Below are positions 10,621 to 22,030 of a stretch of 64,000 nt of DNA, in pieces (positions within the stretch are counted from its first letter, which is position 1; the number at the start of each line of letters is the position of its first letter). The notes below the pieces were generated by a model. That model saw only the letters and a program-made list of their open reading frames with translations, did not search any database and was not told the origin of the DNA. The translations under genes and the position numbers were made by a program. Where the stretch lies: contig CM022679.1 of assembly GCA_012295275.1 (NCBI GenBank), forward strand, positions 15,591,842 to 15,655,841. Direction: 5' to 3'. The DNA comes from Chrysomallon squamiferum. Its lineage: Eukaryota; Mollusca; Gastropoda; Neomphalida; Peltospiridae.

Positions 10621-12240
10621 CACCGGCTCATTGTTTATTTAGATGCAGCTTAACCAATGTTTCGATTAGCTTGAAAAGAACAAGCAAACAGATTATCTCT
10701 AAAGCTATTTTTTTTTTCTTTCTTACGGAGTTAGTAACAGATTCTAATGCGATTAACGGAGCATGCGAAAAGAAACTGTTTTAGAACTGATAGGTTTAGA
10801 TCGGCTATAAACTGCCGAAACAGCTGGTTCTTCTATTTATCGTTTAGGACAAGCTGTGCCCTTTTATTGGACTTTAATACCAAATGATTCTGCATTTTCT
10901 GATACGTCGTAAAAATAAACGTGCTTGACACACTGTTGTTTTATTTTGGAATTCGGCAACAGAAGTTTGCATAAATAGAAAATAATGCTTTCGCTGCACT
11001 ATTAAGAAACAGTTTAATTTCTCAAGGATTAGCATATTATTACCTTCACGCAATAAAATGCTTATTCTGCCGAAATGGCGATATCTTTGTTTGGATGGAA
11101 AGCTGTTTTGGAGGAAACGTTATCACTGAAATAGACCAGAAAAAAAGGAAATAAAAACACAGATACATGTAATTCAAACTGACATTAAGAAATATATTTA
11201 AGAAACACTATATTCATAATAATTTGAACTGAAAGCCAGAAGTATATTTAGTGCCTATTTTTGAACGTATTAACGTGCATTCACATGCAATTATATCAAA
11301 CCTGTTTAAAAGATTCTCAAGCATGAAGAAGATTAAATCTGACTGAAAGGAATGAAATTTTCTAATATCAAAGATATAACTCTCTCGTTGTTGCTTTCAA
11401 AAGGTTCATGGCTTGTTCAGTCTTCTTCATTGTCATTCCGTATCTTAATCATTTAATCATAAAAATCATAAAAACTCACAGATCAAGATTTGTTTTAATG
11501 AAAAGAACATTAACCATGTAACGGATACAAAATACATTAGTATTTACTGGCCACAAAATTATTGTCACGTCTGAATTTCATATCTTTATAGCATCACACA
11601 ACTAATCTATCAGGCAATTTAAACAAATACACATATCTTGTGGAAATATACATTTTAATTTTTTATTAACTTGGTATCTATTATTACAGACATTCTTTTA
11701 TTTACTAGCTCGCAATAAACACGATCAAAGTATAACTTCGGCCTATATCCCTATTTTATTATTATTTTTAAATGTTTAATTCTGCAACAGCGTATTTTAT
11801 TAAAAGACCATTGACATCATGCTGAAAACAGTTAACCAAACGTAAATAAATAACTAGCTAAATAAATAAATTCTTCGGGCTTCGACGAGTAAAATAATAT
11901 TCTATTTTATTTATTTATTTATTATTATTTTTTTAAATACGTATCACTGTTGAATATGCTCTAGCATCTAAATTTAATTAATCATTTTTTTTAGCGATAT
12001 TTGTTTTCTCATGAAAATTACACACGACGTGGTCCTGCTGTATAACACTGGCATAATTAATTGCCTATTAATAATTTGTTTGCAAACTCTGTTTGTCATA
12101 CTTCAGAAGTCATGTGTACATACACTTTGATTATAAACCGTACAAGCTGCTAAAAATAAATTATGATATTGGTGATAACAGTCTATTTCAATGTTATATA
12201 CAATTAAAAAAAATATATAAAAAAAAAAAAAAAAAAGAAG
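10621..12240. other. Unique AT-rich DNA, no gene seen
   Basis: Mostly medium-complexity sequence (10620-11640) without repeats, then AT-rich with TTTA words near 11905. No frame of interest. Confidence 0.5.
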
Positions 12241-12259
12241 AAAGAATCAACGCAATACA

Positions 12260-12306
12260 TCTCTCTCTCTCTCTCTTATTCTCTCTCTCTACTACTACTA
12301 CTACTA

Positions 12307-12390
<84 letters not shown>
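12260..12390. repeat. (CT)n-(ACT)n-(CT)n compound microsatellite
   Basis: CT 12260-12276, CT 12281-12290, ACT 12290-12311, then about 80 bp of perfect CT. The 149-codon plus frame across it is Leu-Ser read-through. Confidence 0.97.
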
Positions 12391-12393
<3 letters not shown>

Positions 12394-13060
12394 GTTTTTT
12401 TTCTTCTCATTTTCAGTATCTTTCCCTTTCTTTTCCGATTCCAAACCCTCCTTCTACTCTTCCTGCCTGTCTGAATCTAACTGAAATTTCATTACAAAAA
12501 ACATTTTTAAACTCAGCCGTGACGTGTGATGTAATGCTTTGAATCAGATACGTCACAGCACATTCCAACATAATTGGTTACAATGAAATGACCTACGTAC
12601 CAGTTTATTTTGAACGAGGACAAAATAAACTCTGACCAGATACGTAATGGAATTTCCGTCTAATGTTAGACGGCTCTAACAAGCAGAATAACTCATTTAA
12701 CCAACTCAGTCTGTATCACGAAATTTCTGCTGAAACCGTCCAAACTTCAGCGCTAGGTTATGTAAAACGTATGGCGTCGACTGAACGGATTCACACAGAA
12801 TTATTTATGTCTGTCTGTCTGACTGTCAATCTGATTGTCTGTGACAGGTTACTGGCTCATTGTTCTTTTGTTGTTTGATTTGGTATGTGACGTTTTCGTG
12901 AAGGTTTGAGCATGATGGTATGTGCATGTTATTCCATTTTCAGAATTAGGTAGAGTAAACTCGTCTCACTTGACGTAGTTAGCCAGAATTTAATAAATAA
13001 ATAGATAAACTAACAAACCAATAAATAAAGAGAGAAAGAAACGATATCACGACCAATAAT
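12391..13060. other. Unique sequence, no gene seen
   Basis: Medium complexity. A 71-codon plus frame at 12663-12878 has no recognisable feature, and tctgtctgtctgactgtc at about 12809 is a short TCTG repeat within it. Confidence 0.5.
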
Positions 13061-13066
13061 AACAAC

Positions 13067-13067
<1 letters not shown>

Positions 13068-13098
<31 letters not shown>

Positions 13099-13160
13099 TA
13101 GTAATAAAGAAAATAAATGCTGCTGCTGCTGATGATGATGATAAAAAGAAAAAGAAGTAA
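13068..13160. repeat. (AAT)n and (TGC/TGA)n
   Basis: AAT units at 13072-13100 and tgctgctgctgatgatgatg at 13118-13141. They generate the minus-strand Ile/Tyr and Ser/Ala homopolymer frames. Confidence 0.93.
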
Positions 13161-14110
13161 AGATGTTTTTTCATACAAAATTTGAATTGGAACTGTGGTA
13201 TTATGTATGTATACACTGGCAGTTATCGTCAAGAGAAAACTGTTATAAGAAAAATCTAAATCTTCCTTCATGGTTCTTTCACTGACTTACTTCTGTTTCA
13301 AATTTAACGATATAATCAAGTTCCATGCGGACAACCTGATAGCCGTTTCAAGAAGACAAACAAACAGAAATGAAAATACCCACAACAACACAGATAATAT
13401 AATAAACACATCACTAGAGAAAACAAACATACTGACAGGTAAATTGGTGTTATTATATCTACGTTTTGGAAAACTCATTGTCCAAAGATAATAATATGTC
13501 GGTGAAATTTGAACTCTTTTTTTTTTTTTTTTTTTTTTGTAGAGGTGGAAAAAGTGTGAAAATGAACGGAACATGTGATAAAGTGGAGAGACCAGTGGCA
13601 TTAAATAAACAATGTTATTTTCTGTGAATATTTCCATTCCACCCAGTTATCGACATTTGTTATCAAAGGCAGTGATATGTGTTTTCTTGTCAATATAAAA
13701 GTGAACTGTTAATGTTAATGTTGGGAAGGTAACTTGTTGTCTCAGAAAACCAAATGACAGTGAAAACTACAAAATAAATGATTTGCCAAGTAAAAGACAA
13801 TAATAGAAAATTAAAAACATGATGTGGGCAGCATATTAAAATACAATAAATGTCATCTGGAATTAATTAATAAATCATTTCTATGAAAAAAATAATTTTC
13901 CTCTCTATTTTCCGCTGTCTTCTGTTCATAGTATTATTGATTTAATAAGAATCATTAATGTTCTGTGTAAAAATTCATTTATTTATTTATATAACTGTAA
14001 ATAATTATTTTATGGACTGGATTTTTCTATTTTCGTTCTTCTTTCTTCTTTCTTTCTTTCTTTCTTTTTTTTCTTTTAAAATTTTTTTTTTCTGAATACT
14101 TAACTTACAT
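13161..14110. other. Non-coding DNA with T run at 13519-13538 and TTTC tract at 14037-14070
   Basis: Unique AT-rich sequence. Frames on both strands around 13270-13640 overlap one another and lack domains. Confidence 0.55.
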
Positions 14111-14114
14111 CTAG

Positions 14115-14640
14115 CATCAAAACTATATCGCCTCTTCGACGTAATTACGGCCCTTGATTGCCATTGCACAAAAGAAAACGTTGTTACGTTAACAATATTC
14201 GTTTACATTTGGGGCAATCGTACTGGTAAAATTTCGCAACACGTTCCGGCTCCAGAGATAACAAACATCGACTGACATGTGCAAGCAGTCTCTTGTTCTT
14301 TGATGTTTTGACGTGTGGCCAACTCAGACATCTGTTCGTATTCAGATTCGCTCGGCATTTGACACTGTTTTGAAGGAAAACAGATATCGCGTTGTGCAAC
14401 ACGATACTTAATTTTCGTCCACCAATTAACGGCAGAAAGCACAATTAAGGAAAGCGAAGAGAAGAACGAGGCAGCCCGGGAGTCGCGGCTCATCCAGGAC
14501 GCGGAAATAATGAGTCGAAGTGAGCGGCGAGTGCTCGTGCGTTCAGCACACTTCCGGCGCACGAGGAGGGAAAAAGAATATTGCAAATTGCGCATGAAGT
14601 TTCAATTATTTCGGAATGTGTCAGATTTCCCTTAAAATTG
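14115..14640. promoter_or_regulatory. GC-richer island with an open plus-strand frame, possible exon or CpG island
   Basis: Complex, CpG-containing DNA (gtgagcggcgagtgctcgtg). On the plus strand a frame without ATG is open from about 14362 to a taa near 14632 and encodes a charged Glu/Arg-rich peptide (ESEEKNEAARESRLIQDAEI...). On the minus strand frames of 86 and 130 codons overlap it. No domain, no clear splice pair and no bias that picks one strand. I cannot decide between an exon and a regulatory island. Confidence 0.3.
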
Positions 14641-15770
14641 TTATTAGTTAATCTACATCAGTAAAATGCCAAGTTCATTTAATTCATCTTTTCCTTCGTT
14701 TTATTTTTTCTTTAAAAAAAAAAAAAAAAAAAAATGAAAAGAAAAAAAAAATAAAGAAGAGAAAATTATGTGGTGTTTTGCAGTAAATATATATTTAAAA
14801 AGGAAAGGTGATTACTTTCGCGAGAAAACACTCCTTGAGTACTGACTGTTTTTGATTTATAACTGTTATGTTTTATGATATTATGTAGTTTGAAGAGAAA
14901 GCAGAATCATTTTACTATTCAAAGATTATTTGTCATGTCGAGTATTGCGTTTTTTCTTTTTAAGACGTCTTAGTATTAAATAAACGCCCTATTACGTATA
15001 CTGATAATGTATTTATTGGTAACTTAAAGTCTTATTTAAAACTAAAATATAAATAGATGGTTTTCTAAGCTGTTTGCAAAATAAAATAAATTCATAGAAA
15101 TAGATGTATGTATTAACAATGCTGTTAGTGGTTTTTTCAAAATATAAATTTGTGAAAGAAAAATAAATTTGCATAAATAATTCATATATATATATATATA
15201 ATGTAAATATGCAGTCTTGTGAAAAGTATTTATTACATTAATATTCCCGAATACTTTGTCTTAAATCCCGTCTTATTTCTTCTAAGGCTGACGTACTTGG
15301 TGGCCAGTTAGAAGCGGCCATAGAAAGAGGAACTTACTCGTATCTCTACTCTTTTCTTGGTCGAACACTAAAATAATCACATTACATCATATATATACGT
15401 AATTTGTAATCAATTAATTTAGTAATTTTCATGGATTGTTTGCGTACATTGTAAATACGTGATTTACCATATCCAGTTTAAAGTTTAATGATTATTTTAC
15501 TCGAAAAATCCGCAGACTGGGTCTGTTTCACGTTGATATGCCGTCACTGTCAGTTACGTTTTGAATTCACATCAGCGATTTCTGGTAGAGTAACAAAATA
15601 TTGCAGACCATCTCGACCTAATTTTTCTTTATCAATCAATATGTGTTCCCTGCACAAAATAATTGTATTCGCTATGCTAGGCTCTTGTCGACAATTTGTC
15701 GTAATGTAATTTGCCCACATTTGCCAGCCAACGTTGAGAGAAAGTATTTACAAAGCGTACAACGAAATGC
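14641..15770. other. AT-rich DNA, poly-A at 14714-14733, (AT)n at 15185-15201
   Basis: Low to medium complexity. The plus frame at 15488-15709 (73 codons) has no recognisable domain. Confidence 0.5.
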
Positions 15771-15783
15771 CTTCTGTCCAATC

Positions 15784-15795
15784 GACCTTGACCTT
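15784..15795 (-). promoter_or_regulatory. Doubled nuclear-receptor half site (DR0)
   Basis: gaccttgacctt reads aaggtcaaggtc on the minus strand: two AGGTCA-type half sites without spacer, also containing the SF-1/ERR-type tcaaggtc. A short motif, so chance occurrence cannot be excluded. A long A run starts at about 15822. Confidence 0.2.
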
Positions 15796-15799
15796 TCAT

Positions 15800-16440
15800 A
15801 TGGCTAAAAAATAAGAAGAAGAAAAAAAAAAAAAAAAAAAAAGGTAAGGAAAAGAAAAGAAAAGAAATGACTAAGGAAAAAAAAAGAAAAATAATTACAA
15901 CCTCCTAAAACTCCAACACTGATGAAGTTTTTTTTTTCGAATGGCTTACGGTTGTAAGACTAATTTTGAGAATCTTAACGCGGTGGAAGTATAATAGACA
16001 ACTGTAAATAGTTTTCAGGGTGTGTGACCAAAGAAATTGTTCTGTAATGACTTAAAATGCGATCAACTGCTCAATCGATTAAATATTTGCCGGTTGGTGC
16101 ACCGCAGGACGTGTCTGAAATTTGTAAAATCTGTGTAAAGCAGGTAAAGGAGAATCTAAAGCAAAGACTTTGTAAATAAATGCAATCAGTAATGTTAATT
16201 GTTACGTAATGAACTGTGACTTGATTTTTCATTGTGCTGTCTTTAAAGTTTGTCAGATCTCCACTATTTGTCATATTCAGTAGAAGAAGGACACTGTGAG
16301 TAATGAGAAATTTTATTTTTTATTTTTTTTGGATAAAGCCAAACATTTACTATTGCACTTTGAGATAAGAGTGGAAAGACTCTCATTACTCGGTTTTCAA
16401 AGGCAACAGAGGATAATAATATTTCAAATACAAGCTATTC
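15800..16440. other. A-rich tract then unique sequence
   Basis: A-rich at 15810-15895 (gaaaagaaaagaaaagaaat), then medium-complexity DNA. The minus frame at 16071-16274 is not convincing. Confidence 0.5.
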
Positions 16441-16780
16441 AATGATGATGATGATGATGATGATGTTACTACTAATAATAATAGTAATAACAATAGTCAA
16501 CAACAGCAACAACAGCAACAATAATAATAAAAATAATCATAATTTTGATGATAATGTTAATAATAATAATAATTGTGATGATGATAATAATAATTATAAT
16601 GATAATAAATCGAGTCCAGTATTCCTTTGAAAGAAGTGCCACAGTAATCTGTTGTAGTAATCAGTGACCGAAAACAATAAAAATTACGAACAGAAAGTTT
16701 CAATAATAATTTATTCCTAGGCACATTGTTATTGTTGTTGTTGTTATTATTATTATTATTATTACTATTATTATTACGGT
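16441..16780. repeat. (GAT)n, (AAT)n, (AAC)n and (TTG/TTA)n cluster
   Basis: GAT at 16442-16466, mixed AAT/AAC/GAT to 16612, then TTG/TTA at 16726-16765. The Asn- and Met-rich frames are artefacts. Confidence 0.92.
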
Positions 16781-16993
16781 TATTATTCCTTTCAGAATAT
16801 CTGCTCTTATCAGGAAACATCCATTATAACCGAAAGAAAGAACCTAATTTTCACTAATTTAACAGCAACATAAAGGATACATCTAATTACACGATGGTTA
16901 ATGATATACTATTTAGAAACTGGAGACTGTTCATTAAAACCTAATATTAATGGTATTTCTGTTTAACATAGCGAGGGGTAGAAGGTGGTAGGA

Positions 16994-17012
16994 GTGTGTG
17001 TGTGTGTGTGTA
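16994..17012. repeat. Short (GT)n
   Basis: About 18 bp of GT just upstream of the CpG island. Confidence 0.9.
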
Positions 17013-17049
17013 TGAGGGGGTCAGAGCGATAATAAATGACCACCTGAAG

Positions 17050-17340
17050 CATCGCTTAAAAAACACAGCTGTCTGTTAATGTAGTTCTGTTGTAGTTGGT
17101 GTAGATCGGCCCCGCCAAGTCGTTCGGGCGTCTGCGCTCTGGTGTGGCAACACGAATATTGACTATCTCGCGTGGTCGCTGTGAGACATATCGGAATCGT
17201 TTATCTCGTTTGCGACGAGCGGTTGTCAGCGAATCGCAGAAAGCCAACCCGACTCGTGTTTCTATCTGCTTGATGGACTGATTCGGCGCCAGCACAGAAC
17301 GGTCCGCGGGGAATTGCAAATTGTAGATACATATAAATTA
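17050..17340. promoter_or_regulatory. CpG island (about 25 CpG in about 220 bp)
   Basis: Between 17100 and 17320 I count about 25 CpG dinucleotides (for example ctcgcg, cggcgcc, tccgcgggg), far denser than the AT-rich surroundings. The minus strand is open for 87 codons with an Arg-rich peptide, but stop-poor CpG DNA gives such frames by chance. Inference: an unmethylated promoter or enhancer, or a first exon. No TATA or clear splice donor was identified. Confidence 0.4.
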
Positions 17341-17848
17341 CTGTCCATCAATGACCGTTGTGTAGTTTGCTGTGTTTTTTCTTAATGGCTCCATGACAGC
17401 ACTGTTACAGTATTGTGTATTTAGAATCGCGATCGCAGACAATGTATGACCTGTCTCGATCCATTCCAGTTGTCGCCAGAATTTGGCTTAATTGTTCGAA
17501 AATCCATCATCGTTACCGTGTCGTCAAATAGTGGTGTCTCAATTATACACTGAAGATAATTCCTGCCCAGCAATTAGCGACTGTTTAGCTTATAAAACAA
17601 CTTATTTCGTATAGATCTGGCGTATCTTTTTTCTACGTTCGAACAGGGTATGTCTGATTGCTGTCATTTCTCTTAACTATCCGTCTATAAGTGATAAATA
17701 ATAGTTGAGAATACTGAAATGATAGTGAGTTAATTATAAATATTTGTTACATAAGCAATACAAATTAATTAAAACTATTTCCGTTTGTATCTGTTACAAA
17801 ATAAATGTACGTCTTTTTATTTATCTAAAAACACCCTTTTTCTTGCCA

Positions 17849-17879
<31 letters not shown>

Positions 17880-18170
17880 TATTTCTTCATGTGCGGAGTC
17901 ACACTCTGTTTCAGTTAGTCTCTGTCTTTCTGTCTCTCTGTCTGTCTATCTGTCTGTTTCTTATTTTTGTACTCCTCGATTCTTTCCCTTATCGTCTACG
18001 AGGCACCTAACCAAAACCTGCCACTGAAAATTAAAACAGACTTGAGTCGAAATAGCGACAACGATTCTGCAGATCATTCTTCATAAGTATTAAATCTGAA
18101 GACAAATTGCGCTATTCGTTGTCTTCCGGCATCGATTGCGCTAGCAGTCCTCTTAAAAGAAATATCAGAT
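17341..18170. other. Complex flank, then T/A palindrome and CT-rich DNA
   Basis: 17341-17640 remains fairly complex. A run of Ts passing directly into As lies at about 17851-17879 (self-complementary), followed by tctgtctctctgtctgtc at 17930-17960. No gene. Confidence 0.55.
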
Positions 18171-18174
18171 TGAA

Positions 18175-18430
18175 ATGTCTAGGACGAGGCTTTCTAACTT
18201 CGTTTACATTCCGTGGAAAAGGTTACTTGAATGAAATCTAATTGGGTCCTCTTGGAAACGTGTGGCAATGACTTGAATCACGTCTTACCGAATAAAAACT
18301 TGACCTTGAAGCATGACTTTGTATCGGAATGAATGGTCATGATGATGTAAGCGGTCTCACATTCGTTATATACACACAGCCGTTGTTACGTGTTCTAGTG
18401 GTGTGGTAATTTTACTCGACGAGGTGTAAC
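18175..18430. promoter_or_regulatory. Complex island with SF-1/ERR-type site
   Basis: Repeat-free block. tgaccttga at 18301-18309 is the reverse complement of TCAAGGTCA. gaaatctaattgggtcctc (about 18234) and aatcacgtcttac are also present. Regulatory role inferred only. Confidence 0.25.
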
Positions 18431-18756
18431 AGACAAGATTGTTAAATTAACGACACCTTTTTATTATTAACTGTTCATAAATGTCAAACAAAGATGTTTT
18501 TATATAATGATCAGAGGAAATCGTCGTTGTCGTCACTATACAGACTACTAGCAAGGGATTCTTAATATACTGATTTCCATCGACAGAATAGTACATATTA
18601 ATCTTATTGATAAAACAAATGTAAGTAACTGGTTTTAATTAGCAATAGCGAACTGAACACTTTTTGGAGGATTGGTCATGAGCTTCGTTATCTCAGTCAA
18701 AATGTCTTTTATAGCACGTTATGCTTAAAATAAGAACAAGAACGACAGCCACAAAA

Positions 18757-18950
18757 TAAACAACAACAACAATAATAATAGTAACAGCAACACAAACGAG
18801 GACAACAACCATAAACACAACAAGAACAAGAACGATGACGATGATAATACTACTACTACTACTACTACTAATAATAATAATAGATAAGAAGAAGAAGAAG
18901 AAGAAGAAGAATGGTAATAATGATAATGATGATAAACCTATTAGTGTCAA
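18757..18950. repeat. (AAC), (ACT), (AAT), (GAA) compound field
   Basis: AAC-rich at 18757-18830, ACT at 18850-18868, AAT to 18880, GAA at 18887-18912, then ATG-type triplets. It explains the Val/Ile/Ser-rich minus frame. Confidence 0.92.
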
Positions 18951-19620
18951 TGTATAACACACAACCCACTAATCAAGAAACACCTGTTGGAACGAGGACT
19001 AAAGATCACGGTGCATTAACTAATATAGTTTTTATTTCAGACAAGTTCTCTCCATCTCAGTCTCGAAGATCACACAAATGAGACAAACACCAAAGTACAA
19101 ATTGAAAATAACCTGCTTTTTATTTTTTTTATTTTCAGATGGCGACAATAAAAACTTTTATGTTGATTACTCCTTTCTAATTTATCTTGTTGATTCGTTC
19201 TCTCTTATCTTAGCAGAAAGCTTTTCAGGGTTTTGAACCATAAAACTGTCGTTTATCGAATCAGTGTGGAAGGCGCCGGAAAGTGAAACACGCGACGGAA
19301 GTGTTCAGTACTACGTGAAATGAGGTTATATCCCGCAATCACGCACATGCTCCGGGGCCAGGCGTGGGTCGGATGTGACTGACAAACCTCGAACCGTTTT
19401 ATACTTTTTTACGTGACTGATGGACCTTCCCACGTTATCCCCGTGTCAGGTGTTGTAACAAATACAAGGCAGTGGTGCTGCTCTGCTTGTTGGTTTCAAA
19501 CGACTAATTTGTACGTGACTGTAAAGATAGGTAAACTGACAGACGGGTGGACGGATGGATGCATGCATGGATGGATGGAAGAACGGATGGTCGGATGTAT
19601 CGATATATAATTAAAATGAG
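18951..19620. other. Unique DNA with complex block 19200-19420 and (TGGA)n at 19550-19600
   Basis: The block with ggaaggcgccggaaagtgaaa and ccggggccaggcgtgggtcg is GC-richer. tggatggatgcatgcatgga is a degenerate TGGA repeat that ends the 65-codon plus frame. No gene supported. Confidence 0.5.
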
Positions 19621-20177
19621 GATAGACGGACCAACATAATAAAAATGTTTTTAATGCAAACATTGTTTTAATGGTATATGTTTTTTCTTGTTAGAGTGTG
19701 ATGTAGTTGTAGTGGTATGAGAATGAAAGAGACTGTCCCAGGCAAACCAAGGCAGAGAGAGGCGTTGAAGAATGGACAGATGTACTGGAAGAAACAGGGA
19801 ATGACAAACAATCAAACTGCTAAAAAGACGCAGTTAAATAGACTTGGTATGAGCATTCATCGCAAATAAATTTCTCCTTATTCAATTAACTGTTTGTCAG
19901 ATTATCTTAACAAAAACTGTAAAATGATTAACAACTTTTTTTTTCTCACAGAAAAATACAGATATCAGTTTGACAGACAAGCTTTGTGAAGAACACACTG
20001 CCAGACACAAGATTTCAAACAATGATTGCGTTTGAGATAGATGAACATTTTCAACGCAATGACATCTTCACAGATCTCGGTAAATATATGATCTCATTTT
20101 ATTTGTAAAATTTCATCAAGCATAAAATGTATGTATAGTTACCTATGTTTTTTTTTTCTTTCTAATTCTTTTTGAGG
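19621..20177. other. Unique sequence, no gene seen
   Basis: Medium complexity with purine-rich stretches (gaatgaaagagactgtccca; aaggcagagagaggcgttg). No frame over 60 codons. Confidence 0.5.
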
Positions 20178-20179
20178 CT

Positions 20180-20440
20180 TGTATTTTTCAGCGGTACGGA
20201 CGAGACTCACATGGATGGTCTCGTATTGAAGACACGCTGATGGTGGAAAGCCTTTTCATAGCTCGCGCTAGGGTTCCTATATAAGCTGTCATGTTCAAAG
20301 GCGAAGCTACACAGTAGAAGACGTCTCTAATAGTTAACACGAAGGCTAACTAAACAAGATGTTCTGCTTGATAGTGTCCTCAACACAAAACTTATCATGT
20401 TGCACACCACGTATTCTGAGGACGTGATAAACAAATTCTT
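20180..20440 (+). promoter_or_regulatory. Complex block with canonical TATA box
   Basis: TATATAAG at 20278-20285, in ggttcctatataagctgtca, is a strong TATA-box match in otherwise non-AT-rich DNA. A start near 20308-20315 would be expected. No coding frame follows within several hundred bases, so a promoter here would be for a non-coding or spliced transcript. TATA words are common in AT-rich genomes, so this is weak. Confidence 0.2.
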
Positions 20441-20669
20441 TCTTTGATTTTGTTTTTACAGTCCTGGTGATCGATCTAGGAGATAACAAATGTTCCTATT
20501 TTAGTAACATAATTAAATCATAATTAAGAACTTTAAATGCTGTTGTTTGGCGAAGGTTACAGGGCAATGGATTATTTTAAGTTTATGTATAAGTGTCTAG
20601 CCGTTCTTGACTTGAATGATCAGGTTTTATTTTAAGATTACTAAAAAGATGTATATGAACTTCTTTATC

Positions 20670-20920
20670 TCGGATTTTTGCTTCTTTCTCGCTATCTCTC
20701 TGTCTCTCTGTCATATTACAATCTTTTCCCTTTCCTTTCAATATTATATATGTCTTCATTCTCATCACATCATCACATCTTACTGAATTCATTTTTGAAT
20801 ACCCGTGCTACCGAAGGGCTTCTCTCTCATTCTCTGTCTCTTTTTCTCTCTCTGTTTGTCTACCTTTCTTTCCCTTACTCCAACTGTCTCTGTCTCACTT
20901 TCCCCTCTCTCACATAATTC
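20670..20920. repeat. Degenerate CT-rich (TCTC/TGTC) tract
   Basis: Pyrimidine-rich DNA with ctctctgtctctctgtc-like phases in two places. Leu/Ser frames on both strands follow from it. Confidence 0.8.
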
Positions 20921-21840
20921 ACAGATTATGGACTAAATGTCATTTCACTGTGTGGGTCTTTGAACTGGATATTTTGTTACTACATTTACAATTTCCTGTA
21001 CTCTAAAAATGCACTTTTCGACTCTGTACGAATATACATTTAATCATTTCTAGGTAAAATATAGGCAAAACCCATAAAGAGATGGCAGCCAATGTCGCTA
21101 TTTTTTCAGACTTTATAAAATCACATCTGTGACAGTTAGTATCATTTACGTTATAAATATACTGACGTATTATTAAATAAATATTAATTCATTCATTCGT
21201 GTAATGTATTTAGTTGTCGCTAGGTGAAAATATTTTGCTTTCATTTCCGTTTTGTTTTTACAAAGGACAACAACTGACTAGTCCGTTTTACCGTCAGTTT
21301 GCAATTATTTTGATTTCAGCATGGTTCATAAATTACGATAAAGGATATAAGTTGGGTTTACCTATTGTGTAAATAACAATGTGAAACGCAGTGAGAGATA
21401 AACAGCTACAAACAGAAGAGGATAACTTGAACAACGGGACCCTGGCAGGGGTGCGTCTCCATAGAAGGCTTCTCTAAAGATGTACTACAGAAGATTCATC
21501 ATGGTTGACTTTGAGTGGTTTATAACTGGATCAGTGTGTTAAAGTTATCCATTCTAAATACATAAACAAGATATTTAGCTTTTTATAACAACCAATTCAT
21601 ATACATGTATATACTGACACAGCCAACGTAAATGGCAGTGTCTTTGTAAGCTTAATATACTTTATTTCATGTTCAGACCACTGCTCCTAATGTAATGGAG
21701 ACACAGGTTCGTTCATTTCTATTTCAGGGAGGGTCTGTTTACAGATATCTTACTGCTGGTCGCTTCAGTCAACAGGTTTCTTATCTTTGACTTTATCAAA
21801 ACAGAACTGAATGACTGATACCTGCTGACCATTTCCTAAA
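20921..21840. other. Unique sequence, no gene seen
   Basis: Medium-complexity DNA. A slightly GC-richer patch at 21425-21530 (gaccctggcaggggtgcgtc) carries nothing recognisable. Confidence 0.5.
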
Positions 21841-21854
21841 CAGTGTGTTGAAGA

Positions 21855-22030
21855 GTAATTCAATAAATATTTATTTTTGGCAGCCAATCTTTTATCAGGC
21901 GATCATTTATGGGAAATCCCTGATTAGCTCAAAGTAGGATTTATTTAAAGTCGACTCGATGCTGGGAATAATTGCAGGTTTTACTCGAACCATGAGGCGC
22001 CCGTCTGTTTTGTGTACGTTCTTACAGGTA
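21855..22030. promoter_or_regulatory. Complex island with kB-type decamer
   Basis: GGGAAATCCC at 21911-21920 fits the GGGRNWYYCC Rel/NF-kB consensus. It sits between catttat (Hox-type) and gattagctc, followed by gctgggaataattgcagg. The block is repeat-free and looks like an enhancer; function is inferred. Confidence 0.3.

Noticed and set aside
12093-12542. 149-codon plus frame
   Set aside because: Its middle is CT/ACT microsatellite read-through and its ends are AT-driven.
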